Of a stretch of 64,000 bases of DNA, positions 1 through 8,967 are shown piece after piece (the stretch's first letter is position 1; each line of letters starts with the position of its first letter). This DNA is from Sinorhizobium sojae CCBAU 05684 (GTDB lineage Bacteria > Pseudomonadota > Alphaproteobacteria > Rhizobiales > Rhizobiaceae), in assembly GCF_002288525.1 (NCBI RefSeq), contig NZ_CP023068.1, positions 1,054,001-1,118,000 on the forward strand, read 5' to 3'. The translations under genes were made by a program, and so were the position numbers. The notes under the pieces are model-generated. The model searched no databases and was not told the origin of the DNA. It saw only the letters and a list, made by a program, of their open reading frames with translations.

Positions 1-377
1 TCGAAAACGGTAACCCCCTGACCTTTCAGCGGCGCCTTCATCACGAAGGCGATTTCCGCTTCGATGCGCGGCTGGATGAAGCGGTTGGCGGGGACGGTGG
101 CGCCGTCCTCGAAGACCATGTCGTCGAAGAGTACGCCCGAGTCCGGAATGTTGATGTTCAACGCGTACTGCATCGCCTTGGAGGTCAGGCCGATTTTCCA
201 GCCGATCACTTGGCGACCGGCAGCGATCTTCTTTTTCACCCAGGCGCCCTGGATGGCATAGGCGTCGTCCATGTCTATTTCGGGATATTTCAGCGAGAGG
301 AGCCCGGTCTGGACGCGGACGCGCTCGGCTTCGTCGAGGCTTTCAGCCGCCGCTTCGATCTGGTCTCTGGTCATCAT
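1..377 (-). CDS. hpaH: 2-oxo-hept-4-ene-1,7-dioate hydratase, 3'-truncated by window edge
   Basis: The first 125 residues are visible and the rest lies beyond the left edge. The start MMTRDQIEAA, the stretch VIGWKIGLTS and the acidic IEAEIAFVMK region match the 2-keto-4-pentenoate/2-oxohepta-4-ene-1,7-dioate hydratase family. These enzymes add water to the ring-cleavage product before the HpaI aldolase step. The start at 377 overlaps the stop of the upstream FAH-family gene (ATGA), so the two are translationally coupled. Its place at the end of the hpa gene run supports HpaH over other hydratases of the same fold. An aldolase gene (hpaI) would be expected further left; it is not in the window. 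Confidence 0.85.
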   Translation of the reverse strand, partial: MMTRDQIEAAAESLDEAERVRVQTGLLSLKYPEIDMDDAYAIQGAWVKKKIAAGRQVIGWKIGLTSKAMQYALNINIPDSGVLFDDMVFEDGATVPANRFIQPRIEAEIAFVMKAPLKGQGVTVF

Positions 378-1249
378 GCCGACACCTCGTCCGCGATTGT
401 GTTCCGCAAAATGCCGATACCGTCCGCCTCGACCTCGACGATATCGCCGGGCTTCAGCCAGGTCGGCGGATCGAAGCGCGCGCCGGCACCCGTAGGCGTG
501 CCGGTGACAATGACGTCGCCCGGCACGAGGGTCGTGAAGGTCGAGATATAATTGATGATCTTGCGGAACGAGAAGATCATCCGGCTCGTCCGGTCCCTCT
601 GGCGGACTTCCCCGTTGACCCGGGTTTCGAGGTTTATGTCGGCGAGTTGGGCCTCATCCGTATAAGGAACGAGCCATGGACCGATCGAGCCGGTGCGGTC
701 GAAATTCTTACCCTGGGTGACGTTGAACTTGGCGTGCCGCACCCAGTCGCGGATCGTGCCCTCGTTGCAGAGCGACAGCGCCGCGATGTGGCCGAGCGCA
801 TCGGCTTCCGCGATGCGGCGGCCGCCCTTGCCGATGACAATGACGATCTCTCCCTCGTAGTCGAGTTGCGCACTCTCCGGCGGGCGGATGAGCGGCTCAT
901 TATGACCGGTGAAGGAACGGGGAAAACGGATGAACAGCGACGGGTTCGCCGGTGCGGCCTGGCCGTCCTTGTATTCCTCGTTTCGGTCGGGGAAGTTCAC
1001 GCCGACGCAGATGATCTTTTCCGGCGAGGGGATCGGAATCTCGAAGCGTATGTCTTCGGCCGGGAAGTCAGACGACAGGGACGCACTCTCCGCGGCGAGC
1101 CGGAAAAGCGAGCCCTCTTCGATGACTTCGCGCAGCGTCGGCCAACGGGCGCCGTAGCGTGCCGAGAGGTCGACGACGCCTTCCTCCGTCAGAAGGCCGT
1201 AGCCCTTGCGGTTCTTCTGGGTAAAGCTGAGGAATTTCGGACGGGACAT
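374..1249 (-). CDS. hpaG: FAH-family protein, probable HpaG-type isomerase/decarboxylase
   Basis: This 291-residue fumarylacetoacetate-hydrolase-fold protein carries the metal-binding acidic cluster D130-Y-E132-G-E134 and a C-terminal TGTPTGAG loop. In the homoprotocatechuate pathway such proteins decarboxylate and isomerise 5-carboxymethyl-2-oxo-hex-3-ene-1,7-dioate to feed HpaH. Enterobacterial HpaG is a tandem duplication of about 430 residues, whereas this is a single-domain version, so one half-reaction may sit in another gene or be done by a homodimer. It lies 12 bp after the decarboxylase gene and overlaps hpaH by 4 bp. The fold is certain; the exact reaction is inferred from context. 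Confidence 0.75.
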   Translation of the reverse strand: MSRPKFLSFTQKNRKGYGLLTEEGVVDLSARYGARWPTLREVIEEGSLFRLAAESASLSSDFPAEDIRFEIPIPSPEKIICVGVNFPDRNEEYKDGQAAPANPSLFIRFPRSFTGHNEPLIRPPESAQLDYEGEIVIVIGKGGRRIAEADALGHIAALSLCNEGTIRDWVRHAKFNVTQGKNFDRTGSIGPWLVPYTDEAQLADINLETRVNGEVRQRDRTSRMIFSFRKIINYISTFTTLVPGDVIVTGTPTGAGARFDPPTWLKPGDIVEVEADGIGILRNTIADEVSA

Positions 1250-1261
1250 GAGAACTTACCT

Positions 1262-2668
1262 TTAGGCGGCGCTCTTTGCGATTTCGGTGACGACTTCGAA
1301 GGCCATATCGGCATCTTGCTCGGTCATATCGAACTGCCCCGCCTGGAAGCGGATCGCCACGCGCCCGTCGACGCGGGTCTGGGTGAGATAGATCCGCCCG
1401 TCATCGTTGATGGCGTTGACGAGGGCGAGGTTGTGAGCGTCGAGGTCGCCACTGCCCATGTGCCGGAACGAGAAAAGGGAGAAGATCGGCCTGGTGACGA
1501 TCTCGAATCCATCCTGCCTGCCGAGCCGCTCGGCGAGTTTCTCCGCCCAGGCGACGTGGTTGCGGATCATGCCCTTGAGCCCCTCCAGCCCATGGAACCG
1601 CAAGAGGAACCAAAGTTTCAGCGCCCGGAAACGCCTGCCAAGCGGCACCGTCCATTCGGAATAGTTGATGATCCCGTCCTTGCCATGGGTTTTCAAATAT
1701 TCGGGTTTGATCGCCAGCGTGCGAACCAGGTCATCCGGGCTTCGGATGAAATGCGCCGAGCAATCGAACTGGGCGCCGAGCCATTTGTGCGGGTTGAAGA
1801 CGACGGAGTCGGCCTCCTCGACGCCGGCCCACAGAGGACGGAACTCCTCGCAGATCATCGCCGAACCGGCCCAGGCCGCATCCACATGCACGTAGAGACC
1901 GTGGGCATGGGCGATCCGAACCACGTCGGCGATATTGTCGCACGCGCCGGTGCTTGTGCCGCCAGTGCAGGCGATGACACCGGCGGGCACATAGCCGGCC
2001 GCCTTGTCGCGGAGGATCGCCGCTTCAAGCGCCGCACAATCCATCGAACGATATTCGCCCTGGACCGGAATGCGCACGAGATTGTCCTCGCCGATGCCGG
2101 AGACCCAGATGGCGCGATCGATCGACGTGTGGACCTGATCCGAGGAATAGACGCGGAGGCGTGGATTGGCGCCAAGCCCTGCCTTGTTGCCGTTCCAGGC
2201 AAGCGCACGCTCGCGCATGACGAGGACCGCGGAAAGCGTCGCCGAGGAGGCGGAATCCTGAATGACGCCGGCAAAGCCCTCCGGCAGGCCGATTGCCTGA
2301 CGCAGCCAGTCCAGAACCTTCGTTTCAAGCTCGGTTGCGGCAGGCGAAGTCTGCCAGAGCATGCACTGGGCGGCGATTGCTGACACCAGATATTCAGCGA
2401 CGACGGACACCGGCGCCGCGTTCGCCGGAAAATAGGCGAAGAAGCGCGGATGCTGCCAGTGCGTCATCCCCGGCATGATGATCTTCTCGAAATCGGCAAA
2501 GATCGCATCCATGCTCTCGCCGGCCTGCGGCGGGGCTGCTGGTATCTGCGCCGCGATGTCGCCTGGCGCCGTTTGCGCGCGCACTGGCCTCTCGCGCAGC
2601 GACGCCCGGTAGGCGCTGCCCCATTCTGCGGCCTTTCTCGACCATTCGGCAAAGGTGGCTTCATCCAT
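1262..2668 (-). CDS. PLP-dependent aromatic L-amino acid decarboxylase
   Basis: A 468-residue group II decarboxylase. The PLP lysine is K295 in NPHKWLG, preceded by HVDAAWAGS with the cofactor-binding D263, and H180 lies in the SSDQVH segment. The family removes the carboxyl group of tyrosine, DOPA, tryptophan or phenylalanine to give arylethylamines. The gene sits inside the hpa operon, 82 bp after hpaD and 12 bp before the FAH gene, with a GAGGAG ribosome site before the start. This suggests that an aromatic amino acid or DOPA-like compound is linked to 4-hydroxyphenylacetate breakdown, for example through tyramine or dopamine. No amine oxidase gene is visible in this cluster. The substrate cannot be read from the sequence. 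Confidence 0.88.
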   Translation of the reverse strand: MDEATFAEWSRKAAEWGSAYRASLRERPVRAQTAPGDIAAQIPAAPPQAGESMDAIFADFEKIIMPGMTHWQHPRFFAYFPANAAPVSVVAEYLVSAIAAQCMLWQTSPAATELETKVLDWLRQAIGLPEGFAGVIQDSASSATLSAVLVMRERALAWNGNKAGLGANPRLRVYSSDQVHTSIDRAIWVSGIGEDNLVRIPVQGEYRSMDCAALEAAILRDKAAGYVPAGVIACTGGTSTGACDNIADVVRIAHAHGLYVHVDAAWAGSAMICEEFRPLWAGVEEADSVVFNPHKWLGAQFDCSAHFIRSPDDLVRTLAIKPEYLKTHGKDGIINYSEWTVPLGRRFRALKLWFLLRFHGLEGLKGMIRNHVAWAEKLAERLGRQDGFEIVTRPIFSLFSFRHMGSGDLDAHNLALVNAINDDGRIYLTQTRVDGRVAIRFQAGQFDMTEQDADMAFEVVTEIAKSAA

Positions 2669-2750
2669 CCCTCTGTCTCCTCGCGAACATTGCGGAATGT
2701 TGCGACGGGCGCGTCTTTGCGCCCGGCGCGCTGGTGTCAGCGGCCGATCG

Positions 2751-3731
2751 TCAGGGCGCGATGATCGGCTGCGCCTTCAGCACGGAGTCCGCCACGGCGG
2801 CCCCGGCGAACAGGCTGCCATGCTCGAACCAGGATTTCGGCGCCGGTGCGCCCCAGAGCGTCTGTCGCTGCGGGTCCTTCAGATCCCATTTGATCGGCTC
2901 GAGGTCCGGGTCCACCGTCTGGTAGTCCGAGCAATAGATCTCGATTCGGTGGCCGTCCGGATCGAGAATATAGAGGAAGAAGGCGTTGGAGACGCCGTGG
3001 CGGCCGGGGCCGCGCTCGATGTTCGCCACCCAGCCGGTGGTCGCCATCAGGTCCAGCAGGTCGATGATGTTGAGCGGCGTCGGCACCCAGAAGGCGGTAT
3101 GATGCAGGCGCGGGCCGCGGCCATTGGTGAAGGCAATATCGTGGACGCCGCCCTTGCGGTGTGTCCAGGCCGCCCAGAGGCGACCGGTTTCCTCGTCCTC
3201 GGTATATTCCGTCACGCGGAAGCCGAGCTCGTTGTAGAAGGCAACGCTCTCGTCGACATTCGGCGAGAAGCAGTTGAAATGATCTATCCGGAGCGGCTTC
3301 ACGCCCCTGTAGAGGGCGTATTGCTGGTGGATCGGCGGCAGCCGGTCCATTTTCGAATAGAATTCGAGCGGGACGCCGTGCGGATCACGGGTGCGGAAGG
3401 TGCGCGCCTGATAGGCACGCTCCAGCCATTCGACCGGCAAGTCCTTCGCCTTGAAGAAATGCGCCGCCTTGTCGAGGTCCTCGTCGCTGAAAACCTTGAA
3501 GCCGAGGTCGCCGGCTTCCGCCTTGCCGGACTTCTTCAGGACGATGCAATGATGGCCGCGCTCCTCCATGGCGCGCAGATAGATGGTGTCCGACGTCTCG
3601 TCGGTCACCTGCAGGCCGAGCGTGTCGACGTAGAAGGCGCGCGACTTGGCAAGGTCCGTTACCCCGAGCTCGACATGGGAGAGCCGCACGATGTTGAAGG
3701 GCGGGTAAAGATTGGGTTTAGGTATCAGCAT
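2751..3731 (-). CDS. hpaD: Homoprotocatechuate 2,3-dioxygenase (extradiol)
   Basis: A two-domain vicinal-oxygen-chelate extradiol dioxygenase of the Brevibacterium/Arthrobacter HPCD type, not the LigB-type HpaD of E. coli. The expected metal triad is visible as H151 (IDHFNC), H210 (RLHHTAF) and E264 (HRIEIYC). It opens the ring of 3,4-dihydroxyphenylacetate next to the diol. I chose the ATG at 3731 because a GGAGGAGG ribosome site precedes it and because homologues begin with this segment; an upstream in-frame ATG at 3818 would overlap hpaE. It lies between hpaE and the aromatic decarboxylase gene. Confidence 0.9.
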   Translation of the reverse strand: MLIPKPNLYPPFNIVRLSHVELGVTDLAKSRAFYVDTLGLQVTDETSDTIYLRAMEERGHHCIVLKKSGKAEAGDLGFKVFSDEDLDKAAHFFKAKDLPVEWLERAYQARTFRTRDPHGVPLEFYSKMDRLPPIHQQYALYRGVKPLRIDHFNCFSPNVDESVAFYNELGFRVTEYTEDEETGRLWAAWTHRKGGVHDIAFTNGRGPRLHHTAFWVPTPLNIIDLLDLMATTGWVANIERGPGRHGVSNAFFLYILDPDGHRIEIYCSDYQTVDPDLEPIKWDLKDPQRQTLWGAPAPKSWFEHGSLFAGAAVADSVLKAQPIIAP

Positions 3732-3792
3732 CGGGTCCTCCTCCGGCCCGCTCGCTAGGGGCGGCGGGTATGTCTCTGATGATTGTTGCTCG

Positions 3793-5310
3793 TCAGCCGC
3801 CCAGCTTCTGGATCGCATGCGGCCTGGTCGCGAAAGCGACGTTCTTCGTCTCCATGTAGAAGTCGAAGGACCAGTCGCCGCCGTCGCGGCCGATGCCGGA
3901 GTTCTTGACCCCGCCGAAGGGGGTGGGCAGGTGGCGGATATTCTCCGAATTCACCCAGATCATCCCTGCCTCGAGATGATCGGAGAAGCGGAAGGCGCGG
4001 GTAACGTCAGAGGTCCAGAGATAGCCGGTGAGGCCATACTGGACGTCATTAGCGAGCGCCAGCGCCTCTTCCTCGTCCTTGAAGGGGATGGCGGTCAGCA
4101 CCGGCCCAAAGATCTCCTCCTGAGCAATGCGCATCTTGTTGTTGGCGCCGGTGAAGAGCGTCGGAGACACATAGCAGCCGCCGCCAGGGCCATCGAACTT
4201 GGCGCCGCCGGCGGCGATCTTGGCGCCTTCCGACCGGCCGATCGCGATATACTCCAGCACCTTCTTCTCATGGACCGGATGGATGAGCGGGCCGACCACC
4301 GTCTCAGGATCGAGCGGGTGGCCGACCTTGATGCGGCTCGCCTTTTCGGCGACGAGCGAGGTGAAGTCGTCGTAGATGCCTTTCTCCACCAGCAGGCGCG
4401 ATGATGAGGTGCAACGCTCGCCATTGAGCGAATAGATCATGAAGACGGCGGCATCGGCGGCACGCTCGAGATCGGCATCGGCGAAGACGACCACCGGGTT
4501 CTTGCCGCCGAGTTCGAAATGCACGCGCTTCAGCGTCTCCGCACCCTGGCGCATGATCATCGAGCCGGTGCGGCTTTCGCCGACGAAGCCAATCGCCTTG
4601 ATCAGCGGATGTTCGGTGAGCGCCTTGCCGGCATCTTCGCCGAAGCCGTTGACGAGGTTCCAGACGCCCTTCGGCAGGCCAGCTTCCTCGGCGATCTCGA
4701 CCAGTAGGCGTGCAGACAGTGGCGAGAATTCGGCCGGCTTATGGACGATGGTGCAGCCGGCGGCGAGCGCCGGCGCGATCTTCCAGGTCGACAGCATGAA
4801 GGGCGTGTTCCACGGAGTGATCACGCCGACCGGGCCGATCGGCACGCGGGTCGTCAGGTTGACCTGGCCGTCGGCGCGTAACGACTTGCCGTCGCGGGCT
4901 TCTGGTGCGCGGTCGGCGAAGAAGCGGAAGTTTTCCGCACCGCGCAGCGCCGCCTTGGCCATGAATTTCAGGGACTGGCCGGTGTCCATGCATTCGACGA
5001 AGGCGATTTCCTCAGCGCGGTGGACGATCGCATCGGCGACGTTATGTAGCAGCTTCCTGCGCGCCTGGCCGGGCATGGCAGCCCAGTCGGCGAAAGCAGC
5101 CTTGGCGGCCTTGGCGGCGCGGTCGATGTCTTGTGCATTGCCGCGGGCGACGGTGGCGATAGGTTTCAGATCGACAGGCGAGATGGTCTCGTAAGTCGAG
5201 CCATCGGCGGCTGCGGTGTCCTCGCCGCCGATGCGGTTCAGCACACCCTGCTTCCTGAACCGGGCAAGGTAGTCCTCCGCCCTGGCGATGTTTTCCTGCA
5301 ACTTGGACAT
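3793..5310 (-). CDS. hpaE: 5-carboxymethyl-2-hydroxymuconate semialdehyde dehydrogenase
   Basis: A 505-residue NAD-dependent aldehyde dehydrogenase with the catalytic cysteine in NGERCTSSSR and the general-base glutamate in FELGGKNP. It oxidises the semialdehyde made by HpaD to the dicarboxylate. Its length and the signature sequences fit HpaE closely, and it is embedded between hpaF (31 bp upstream) and hpaD (61 bp downstream). It is probably co-transcribed with the other meta-pathway genes from the promoter region ahead of hpaF. Confidence 0.92.
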   Translation of the reverse strand: MSKLQENIARAEDYLARFRKQGVLNRIGGEDTAAADGSTYETISPVDLKPIATVARGNAQDIDRAAKAAKAAFADWAAMPGQARRKLLHNVADAIVHRAEEIAFVECMDTGQSLKFMAKAALRGAENFRFFADRAPEARDGKSLRADGQVNLTTRVPIGPVGVITPWNTPFMLSTWKIAPALAAGCTIVHKPAEFSPLSARLLVEIAEEAGLPKGVWNLVNGFGEDAGKALTEHPLIKAIGFVGESRTGSMIMRQGAETLKRVHFELGGKNPVVVFADADLERAADAAVFMIYSLNGERCTSSSRLLVEKGIYDDFTSLVAEKASRIKVGHPLDPETVVGPLIHPVHEKKVLEYIAIGRSEGAKIAAGGAKFDGPGGGCYVSPTLFTGANNKMRIAQEEIFGPVLTAIPFKDEEEALALANDVQYGLTGYLWTSDVTRAFRFSDHLEAGMIWVNSENIRHLPTPFGGVKNSGIGRDGGDWSFDFYMETKNVAFATRPHAIQKLGG

Positions 5311-5341
5311 GATCTGACCCCTGATGTTTTCCTTTTGGCGG

Positions 5342-5728
5342 CTATCGACCGCGGAGGCGCGAGTGGATCGCGTTTTTTTTCCAGCTCAAGTCCGGATCGA
5401 TCTCGCGGATCTCAAGCGAAAGCGCGAAGTGCGGGGTCTCGAACAACGGGGCGAGTACGCTGCTCGCCGCCACGAAAACCGCTTCGCCGGTACGTTTCTT
5501 TTCCTCCGGCGAACGGCCTCTGCCTATACGGAAGTTCAGGTCGACAAAGGCGTTTTCGGCAAGCGCGTCGGCAATCGCATAGTGCTCACAGCGGACCGCC
5601 CGGACTCGTACGGCGCCGGTTTCGAAGAGCCCGGTCGACAGCACAGCCCTCAGCAATGCATGGCAGAGCGCGCCGATATCGGCCCGGCCGTCGAGATTGG
5701 CGGAGTATTCAACGGTGAGATGCGGCAT
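5342..5728 (-). CDS. hpaF: 5-carboxymethyl-2-hydroxymuconate delta-isomerase
   Basis: A small 128-residue protein beginning MPHLTVEYS. After removal of Met, the N-terminal proline is the catalytic base of this tautomerase-superfamily enzyme. It isomerises 5-carboxymethyl-2-hydroxymuconate to its oxo form, the substrate of the HpaG decarboxylase. Length and start match HpaF/HpcD. It is the first gene after a 95-bp gap that follows hpaC, and that gap contains a palindrome (5756-5767), so transcription of hpaF-E-D and the genes below may start here separately from hpaBC. Confidence 0.9.
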   Translation of the reverse strand: MPHLTVEYSANLDGRADIGALCHALLRAVLSTGLFETGAVRVRAVRCEHYAIADALAENAFVDLNFRIGRGRSPEEKKRTGEAVFVAASSVLAPLFETPHFALSLEIREIDPDLSWKKNAIHSRLRGR

Positions 5729-5755
5729 GGGTCCTCTCGCGTGCTTCCGATTTGA

Positions 5756-5767
5756 TTAACGTGTTAA
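5756..5767. promoter_or_regulatory. Palindrome TTAAC-GT-GTTAA upstream of hpaF
   Basis: A near-perfect inverted repeat (TTAACGTGTTAA) in an AT-rich patch 28 bp upstream of the hpaF start, inside the hpaC-hpaF gap. In E. coli W the hydroxylase genes answer to HpaA and the meta-cleavage genes to the MarR-type repressor HpaR. A separate operator here would parallel that split. The binding protein is unknown and no hpaR gene is in the window. Confidence 0.45.
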
Positions 5768-5823
5768 ATAATTTCACCACTGTCAAGCGGCATTTTCGCG
5801 AGGGGCCCGATTGGCGCCTCCTG

Positions 5824-6336
5824 TCAGCCGCCGAAGCTGCCGGCCAGTGTCGGCACATGCACGTAGTTGCGGTCGAAATAGAGCAGTGCGTGCCCATCCT
5901 TGCGGGTGCGGATTTCCGCCACCTCGCCGATGAAGATATTGTGCGTCCCGATAAGGCGCGCCTCGACCAGACGGCAGTCGAAGGAGACGATTGCATCGGC
6001 AAGCGCCTGATTGCCGGAGTTGAGATCGATCCACTCGGCGGCCGCATAGCGGGCGTCCATGTCCGCCTGTTGGCCGGCGAAGGAGCTCGCCAGATCCTTG
6101 TGCTCGCCAGTCAGCACATTGACGCAGAAACGACGGTTCTCGACAAAAAGGCCTGTCTGGGCCGAACGGCTGTTCATGCAGACGAGCAGCGTCGGCGGCT
6201 CGTCGGTGACCGAGCACATCGCGGTGGCGGTGAACCCGCCGCGCCCGGCGGCTCCATTGGTAGTGATGACATTGACGGGGGCGCAGACCCTCGCCATCGC
6301 ATCGCGGAATTCTGTCTTTGAGACGGCGGTTCTCAT
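5824..6336 (-). CDS. hpaC: 4-hydroxyphenylacetate 3-monooxygenase, flavin reductase component
   Basis: A 170-residue NAD(P)H:flavin reductase of the HpaC family, with the FMN-binding FTATAMCSVT region and conserved LVCMNSRSAQ and FCVNVL segments. It supplies reduced FAD to HpaB. I placed the start at 6336, 10 bp after the hpaB stop, because the conserved N-terminus MRTAVSKTEFRDAM begins there. A longer in-frame reading would run back into hpaB and carries no family sequence. Confidence 0.92.
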   Translation of the reverse strand: MRTAVSKTEFRDAMARVCAPVNVITTNGAAGRGGFTATAMCSVTDEPPTLLVCMNSRSAQTGLFVENRRFCVNVLTGEHKDLASSFAGQQADMDARYAAAEWIDLNSGNQALADAIVSFDCRLVEARLIGTHNIFIGEVAEIRTRKDGHALLYFDRNYVHVPTLAGSFGG

Positions 6337-6346
6337 GGCAGCCCTC

Positions 6347-7909
6347 TCATTCGGCCGCGTTGCGAACAGGCGAAGCGTCGTCGAGCGGCGGCAGCCAGGT
6401 GTCGCCCGTCCAGCCGTTCTCGTCGTAATCGGCCATGCATTGGTCGACGAGCGCTTCCATCTCCTTGAGCCGCCCGCCCCGCTCGGCACCCTTCAGCACC
6501 TGCAGTCGAACCTCTTCCGGAGCGCCGGCATAGTTAAGCTCGTAAAGGGCATGGCGGCCGCCGAACTCAGTGCCCGTCGCATCCCAGAGCAGCTTCATGA
6601 TCTTGATGCGCTCCACATGGCCCATGTCGTTCGAGCCGCGGACATATCGCGCCAGATAGCGGTCGATGTCCGGATTGAGAAAGTCCTTGGCAGAGGAGGG
6701 AAGATAGATGAGACCGGAGGCCACGACCCTACGGACCGTTTCGATGACTCGCGGATAAGCTTCCGACATGAAGGTGCGGTAGGAGAGCGCCGCTTCGAGA
6801 TTCGGCAGGACGGTACCATTGGTCCAGGGAATGGGATTATGGGCCATCGCATTCGAAAAGCTCCAGAACATATGCCGCAACGCAATGACTTCGCCGAGCG
6901 CGGCCTGATTGCCGCGGAAGGCATCGCCGCCTGTGGCGCGGAGCGCCTTGGCAAGCAGGCCAGCGAGGAAGTCGAGCTTGACCGCAAAACGCGTGCAGCC
7001 CTGGAAGCAGTAGCCGTGCATGAAGCCCGAGGCAGGGTGGAAGGAGAGGATTTTGGCCGCGTCCCGCAGCACCAGCACGTCTCCCCACGGGACAAAGACA
7101 TTGTCGAGCACGAGGATTGCGTCGTTCTCGTCGAAGCGCGAGGACAGCGGATAGTCGAAGGGATGGCCGACGCTGTTGGCGGTCTGCTCATAGGAGACGC
7201 GGCAGAACATCTTGATGCCCGGCGCGTTCATCGGGACGATGAACATGACCGACAGCGACGGGTCCTCGGTGACCGTCGCCGAGCTCTGGGCGAGGAAGTT
7301 GTAGTGCGTCAGGGCCGAGGAGGTCGCGACGACCTTGGCTCCGGACACGTAGATCCCCGCATCCGTTTCTTTGGTGATGTGAACGAAGACATCCTTGACC
7401 GCATCGGCCGGCTTGTGGCGGTCGATCGGGGGATTGACGATCGCGTGGTTCATGAAGAGGACGGATTCCTGCGCGCGGCTGTGCCAGGCAAGCGCGTTCT
7501 CCTTGAACGGGCCGTACCAGTCGGCGTTTGCCCCGAGCGTGTTCATCAGCGCCGCCTTGTAATCGGCGGTGCGGCCCATCCATCCATAGGACATCCGGGC
7601 CCAATCGGCGATGGCGCCCTGCTGTGCGACGAGTTCGGCGGAGGATTTCGCCACGCGGAAATACTTGTGGGTATAGCCGCCCGAACCGGTATCCGTCGGA
7701 GAAGTCAGGCGCTCCTTCGTCTTCTCGCCGTGCAGCGCGTCGTACATCCGGGCGATGGACCGGGCGGAGTTGCGCATCGAGGGATGGGCCGTGACGTCGG
7801 CGATTCGTTCGCCATTGATATAGACCTCACGCCCGTCGCGCAGGCTTGCCAGATATTCGGCGCCGGTGAAAGGTCTGGTCTTGTCGCTGCGGTGATCTTC
7901 GGCACGCAT
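6347..7909 (-). CDS. hpaB: 4-hydroxyphenylacetate 3-monooxygenase, oxygenase component
   Basis: A 520-residue FADH2-dependent hydroxylase of the HpaB family. It adds a second hydroxyl to 4-hydroxyphenylacetate, giving homoprotocatechuate for HpaD. The length and regions such as FVHITKETDAG and NVFVPWGDVL fit the family. A GGGAGGA ribosome site precedes the ATG. It is first in the minus-strand operon and is divided from the divergent activator gene hpaA by about 95 bp, the expected place for an HpaA-dependent promoter. Confidence 0.95.
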   Translation of the reverse strand: MRAEDHRSDKTRPFTGAEYLASLRDGREVYINGERIADVTAHPSMRNSARSIARMYDALHGEKTKERLTSPTDTGSGGYTHKYFRVAKSSAELVAQQGAIADWARMSYGWMGRTADYKAALMNTLGANADWYGPFKENALAWHSRAQESVLFMNHAIVNPPIDRHKPADAVKDVFVHITKETDAGIYVSGAKVVATSSALTHYNFLAQSSATVTEDPSLSVMFIVPMNAPGIKMFCRVSYEQTANSVGHPFDYPLSSRFDENDAILVLDNVFVPWGDVLVLRDAAKILSFHPASGFMHGYCFQGCTRFAVKLDFLAGLLAKALRATGGDAFRGNQAALGEVIALRHMFWSFSNAMAHNPIPWTNGTVLPNLEAALSYRTFMSEAYPRVIETVRRVVASGLIYLPSSAKDFLNPDIDRYLARYVRGSNDMGHVERIKIMKLLWDATGTEFGGRHALYELNYAGAPEEVRLQVLKGAERGGRLKEMEALVDQCMADYDENGWTGDTWLPPLDDASPVRNAAE

Positions 7910-8004
7910 ATTCGTGTTCCTCCCTGGAATAATGACAAAAGCTAAGCCGGAACGGCATGCGCGGCCATGGACAAAGACGGCAATTCGCTGGTACTTTTTT
8001 CGGT

Positions 8005-8895
8005 ATGGTCACGCGACGCGACGTTCCGGCTTTCTTTGTTTATGGTGAACCAAGCCGCGCGCTTGATGTCGGCTTTCTCCACGTCGAGACGGTGATGGAG
8101 CGCAGAAGCGTGCATTTCGGACATGTTTCACCGCATAAGCATCCGCTGATGGGACAGATCACCTATTGGTTCCAAGGTGGCGGCACTTACCGCATTGAAG
8201 ACGAGACTTGGAATTTTTCGGCTCCCGCCATAAGTTTCGTGCCAAGCAACATCGTTCATGGGTTCGATGTCGGCGAGCAGTCGGATGCGATCGTCGTCTC
8301 GGTATCGGACGACCTCCTGCGGTCGATGGCCCCGCAGGTGGAGCTTGGTCTCAATGCGCCTATTCTGCTCAAGGGGGAGAGCGTCGACTTCACCTGGAAA
8401 AGGATCGGGTTGCTGCTCGACATGATCGCCGATGAGTACCGCCTCGGCGGAAGTGCGAGCGAGAAGGTCCTCGTCGGATTGATATCGGCGGTCCTGTCGC
8501 TGATGGCGCGCCTTGGCGGTGCCGGCAGCCTCGACGCCACGTCCCCAACCGTTTCGCTCGGCATGGCGCTGCGTCGCGCCATCGACCAGCACTACAAGGA
8601 GGAATGGCCCGTCGGGCGCTACGTCGATTTGTTGGCAACCACGCCGCACCTGATCGACAAGGCGGCCCGCGAAGTCTTCGGGAAAACCGTCAAGGAATTG
8701 CTGCTCGACCGCCGGCTCCTCGAAGCGAAACGGTTGTTGAAGTTCACAATCCGCCCGGTCGAGGATATCGGCCGCGAAATCGGCTTCGACGATCCGGCGT
8801 ATTTCTCCCGCTTCTTCCGCAAACGCACCGGCGAGGCGCCCGCGGCCTGGCGCCGCCGGCATTTGCATCCCGAGAAAGCAACGTCCGTTACTTGA
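8005..8895 (+). CDS. hpaA: AraC-family activator of the hpa genes
   Basis: An AraC/XylS-type regulator with an N-terminal cupin-like effector domain (HVSPHKHPLMGQITYWFQ) and a C-terminal double helix-turn-helix ending RPVEDIGREIGF..SRFFRKRTGEAP. HpaA proteins sense 4-hydroxyphenylacetate and switch on hpaBC. I chose ATG 8005 (296 residues), just before MVTRRDVPAFFVYGE, which resembles the usual HpaA start; an upstream in-frame ATG at 7957 is possible. It is divergent from hpaB. Confidence 0.88.
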   Translation: MVTRRDVPAFFVYGEPSRALDVGFLHVETVMERRSVHFGHVSPHKHPLMGQITYWFQGGGTYRIEDETWNFSAPAISFVPSNIVHGFDVGEQSDAIVVSVSDDLLRSMAPQVELGLNAPILLKGESVDFTWKRIGLLLDMIADEYRLGGSASEKVLVGLISAVLSLMARLGGAGSLDATSPTVSLGMALRRAIDQHYKEEWPVGRYVDLLATTPHLIDKAAREVFGKTVKELLLDRRLLEAKRLLKFTIRPVEDIGREIGFDDPAYFSRFFRKRTGEAPAAWRRRHLHPEKATSVT

Positions 8896-8967
8896 GCGCA
8901 CCTCGACCGGAACACAATGGCGACGGGGAAGCCCATTAAGACAGTCGCGTCCAGCACGCCATAAGCG

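Noticed and set aside
647..2383. Long open frame (578 codons) on the plus strand opposite hpaG and the decarboxylase gene
   Set aside because: It is antisense to two well-supported genes and has the Arg/Asp-rich composition of a high-GC shadow frame, with no recognisable domain.
6059..7945. Long plus-strand frame (628 codons) opposite hpaB and hpaC
   Set aside because: Shadow of two clear family genes; no motifs and no ribosome site.
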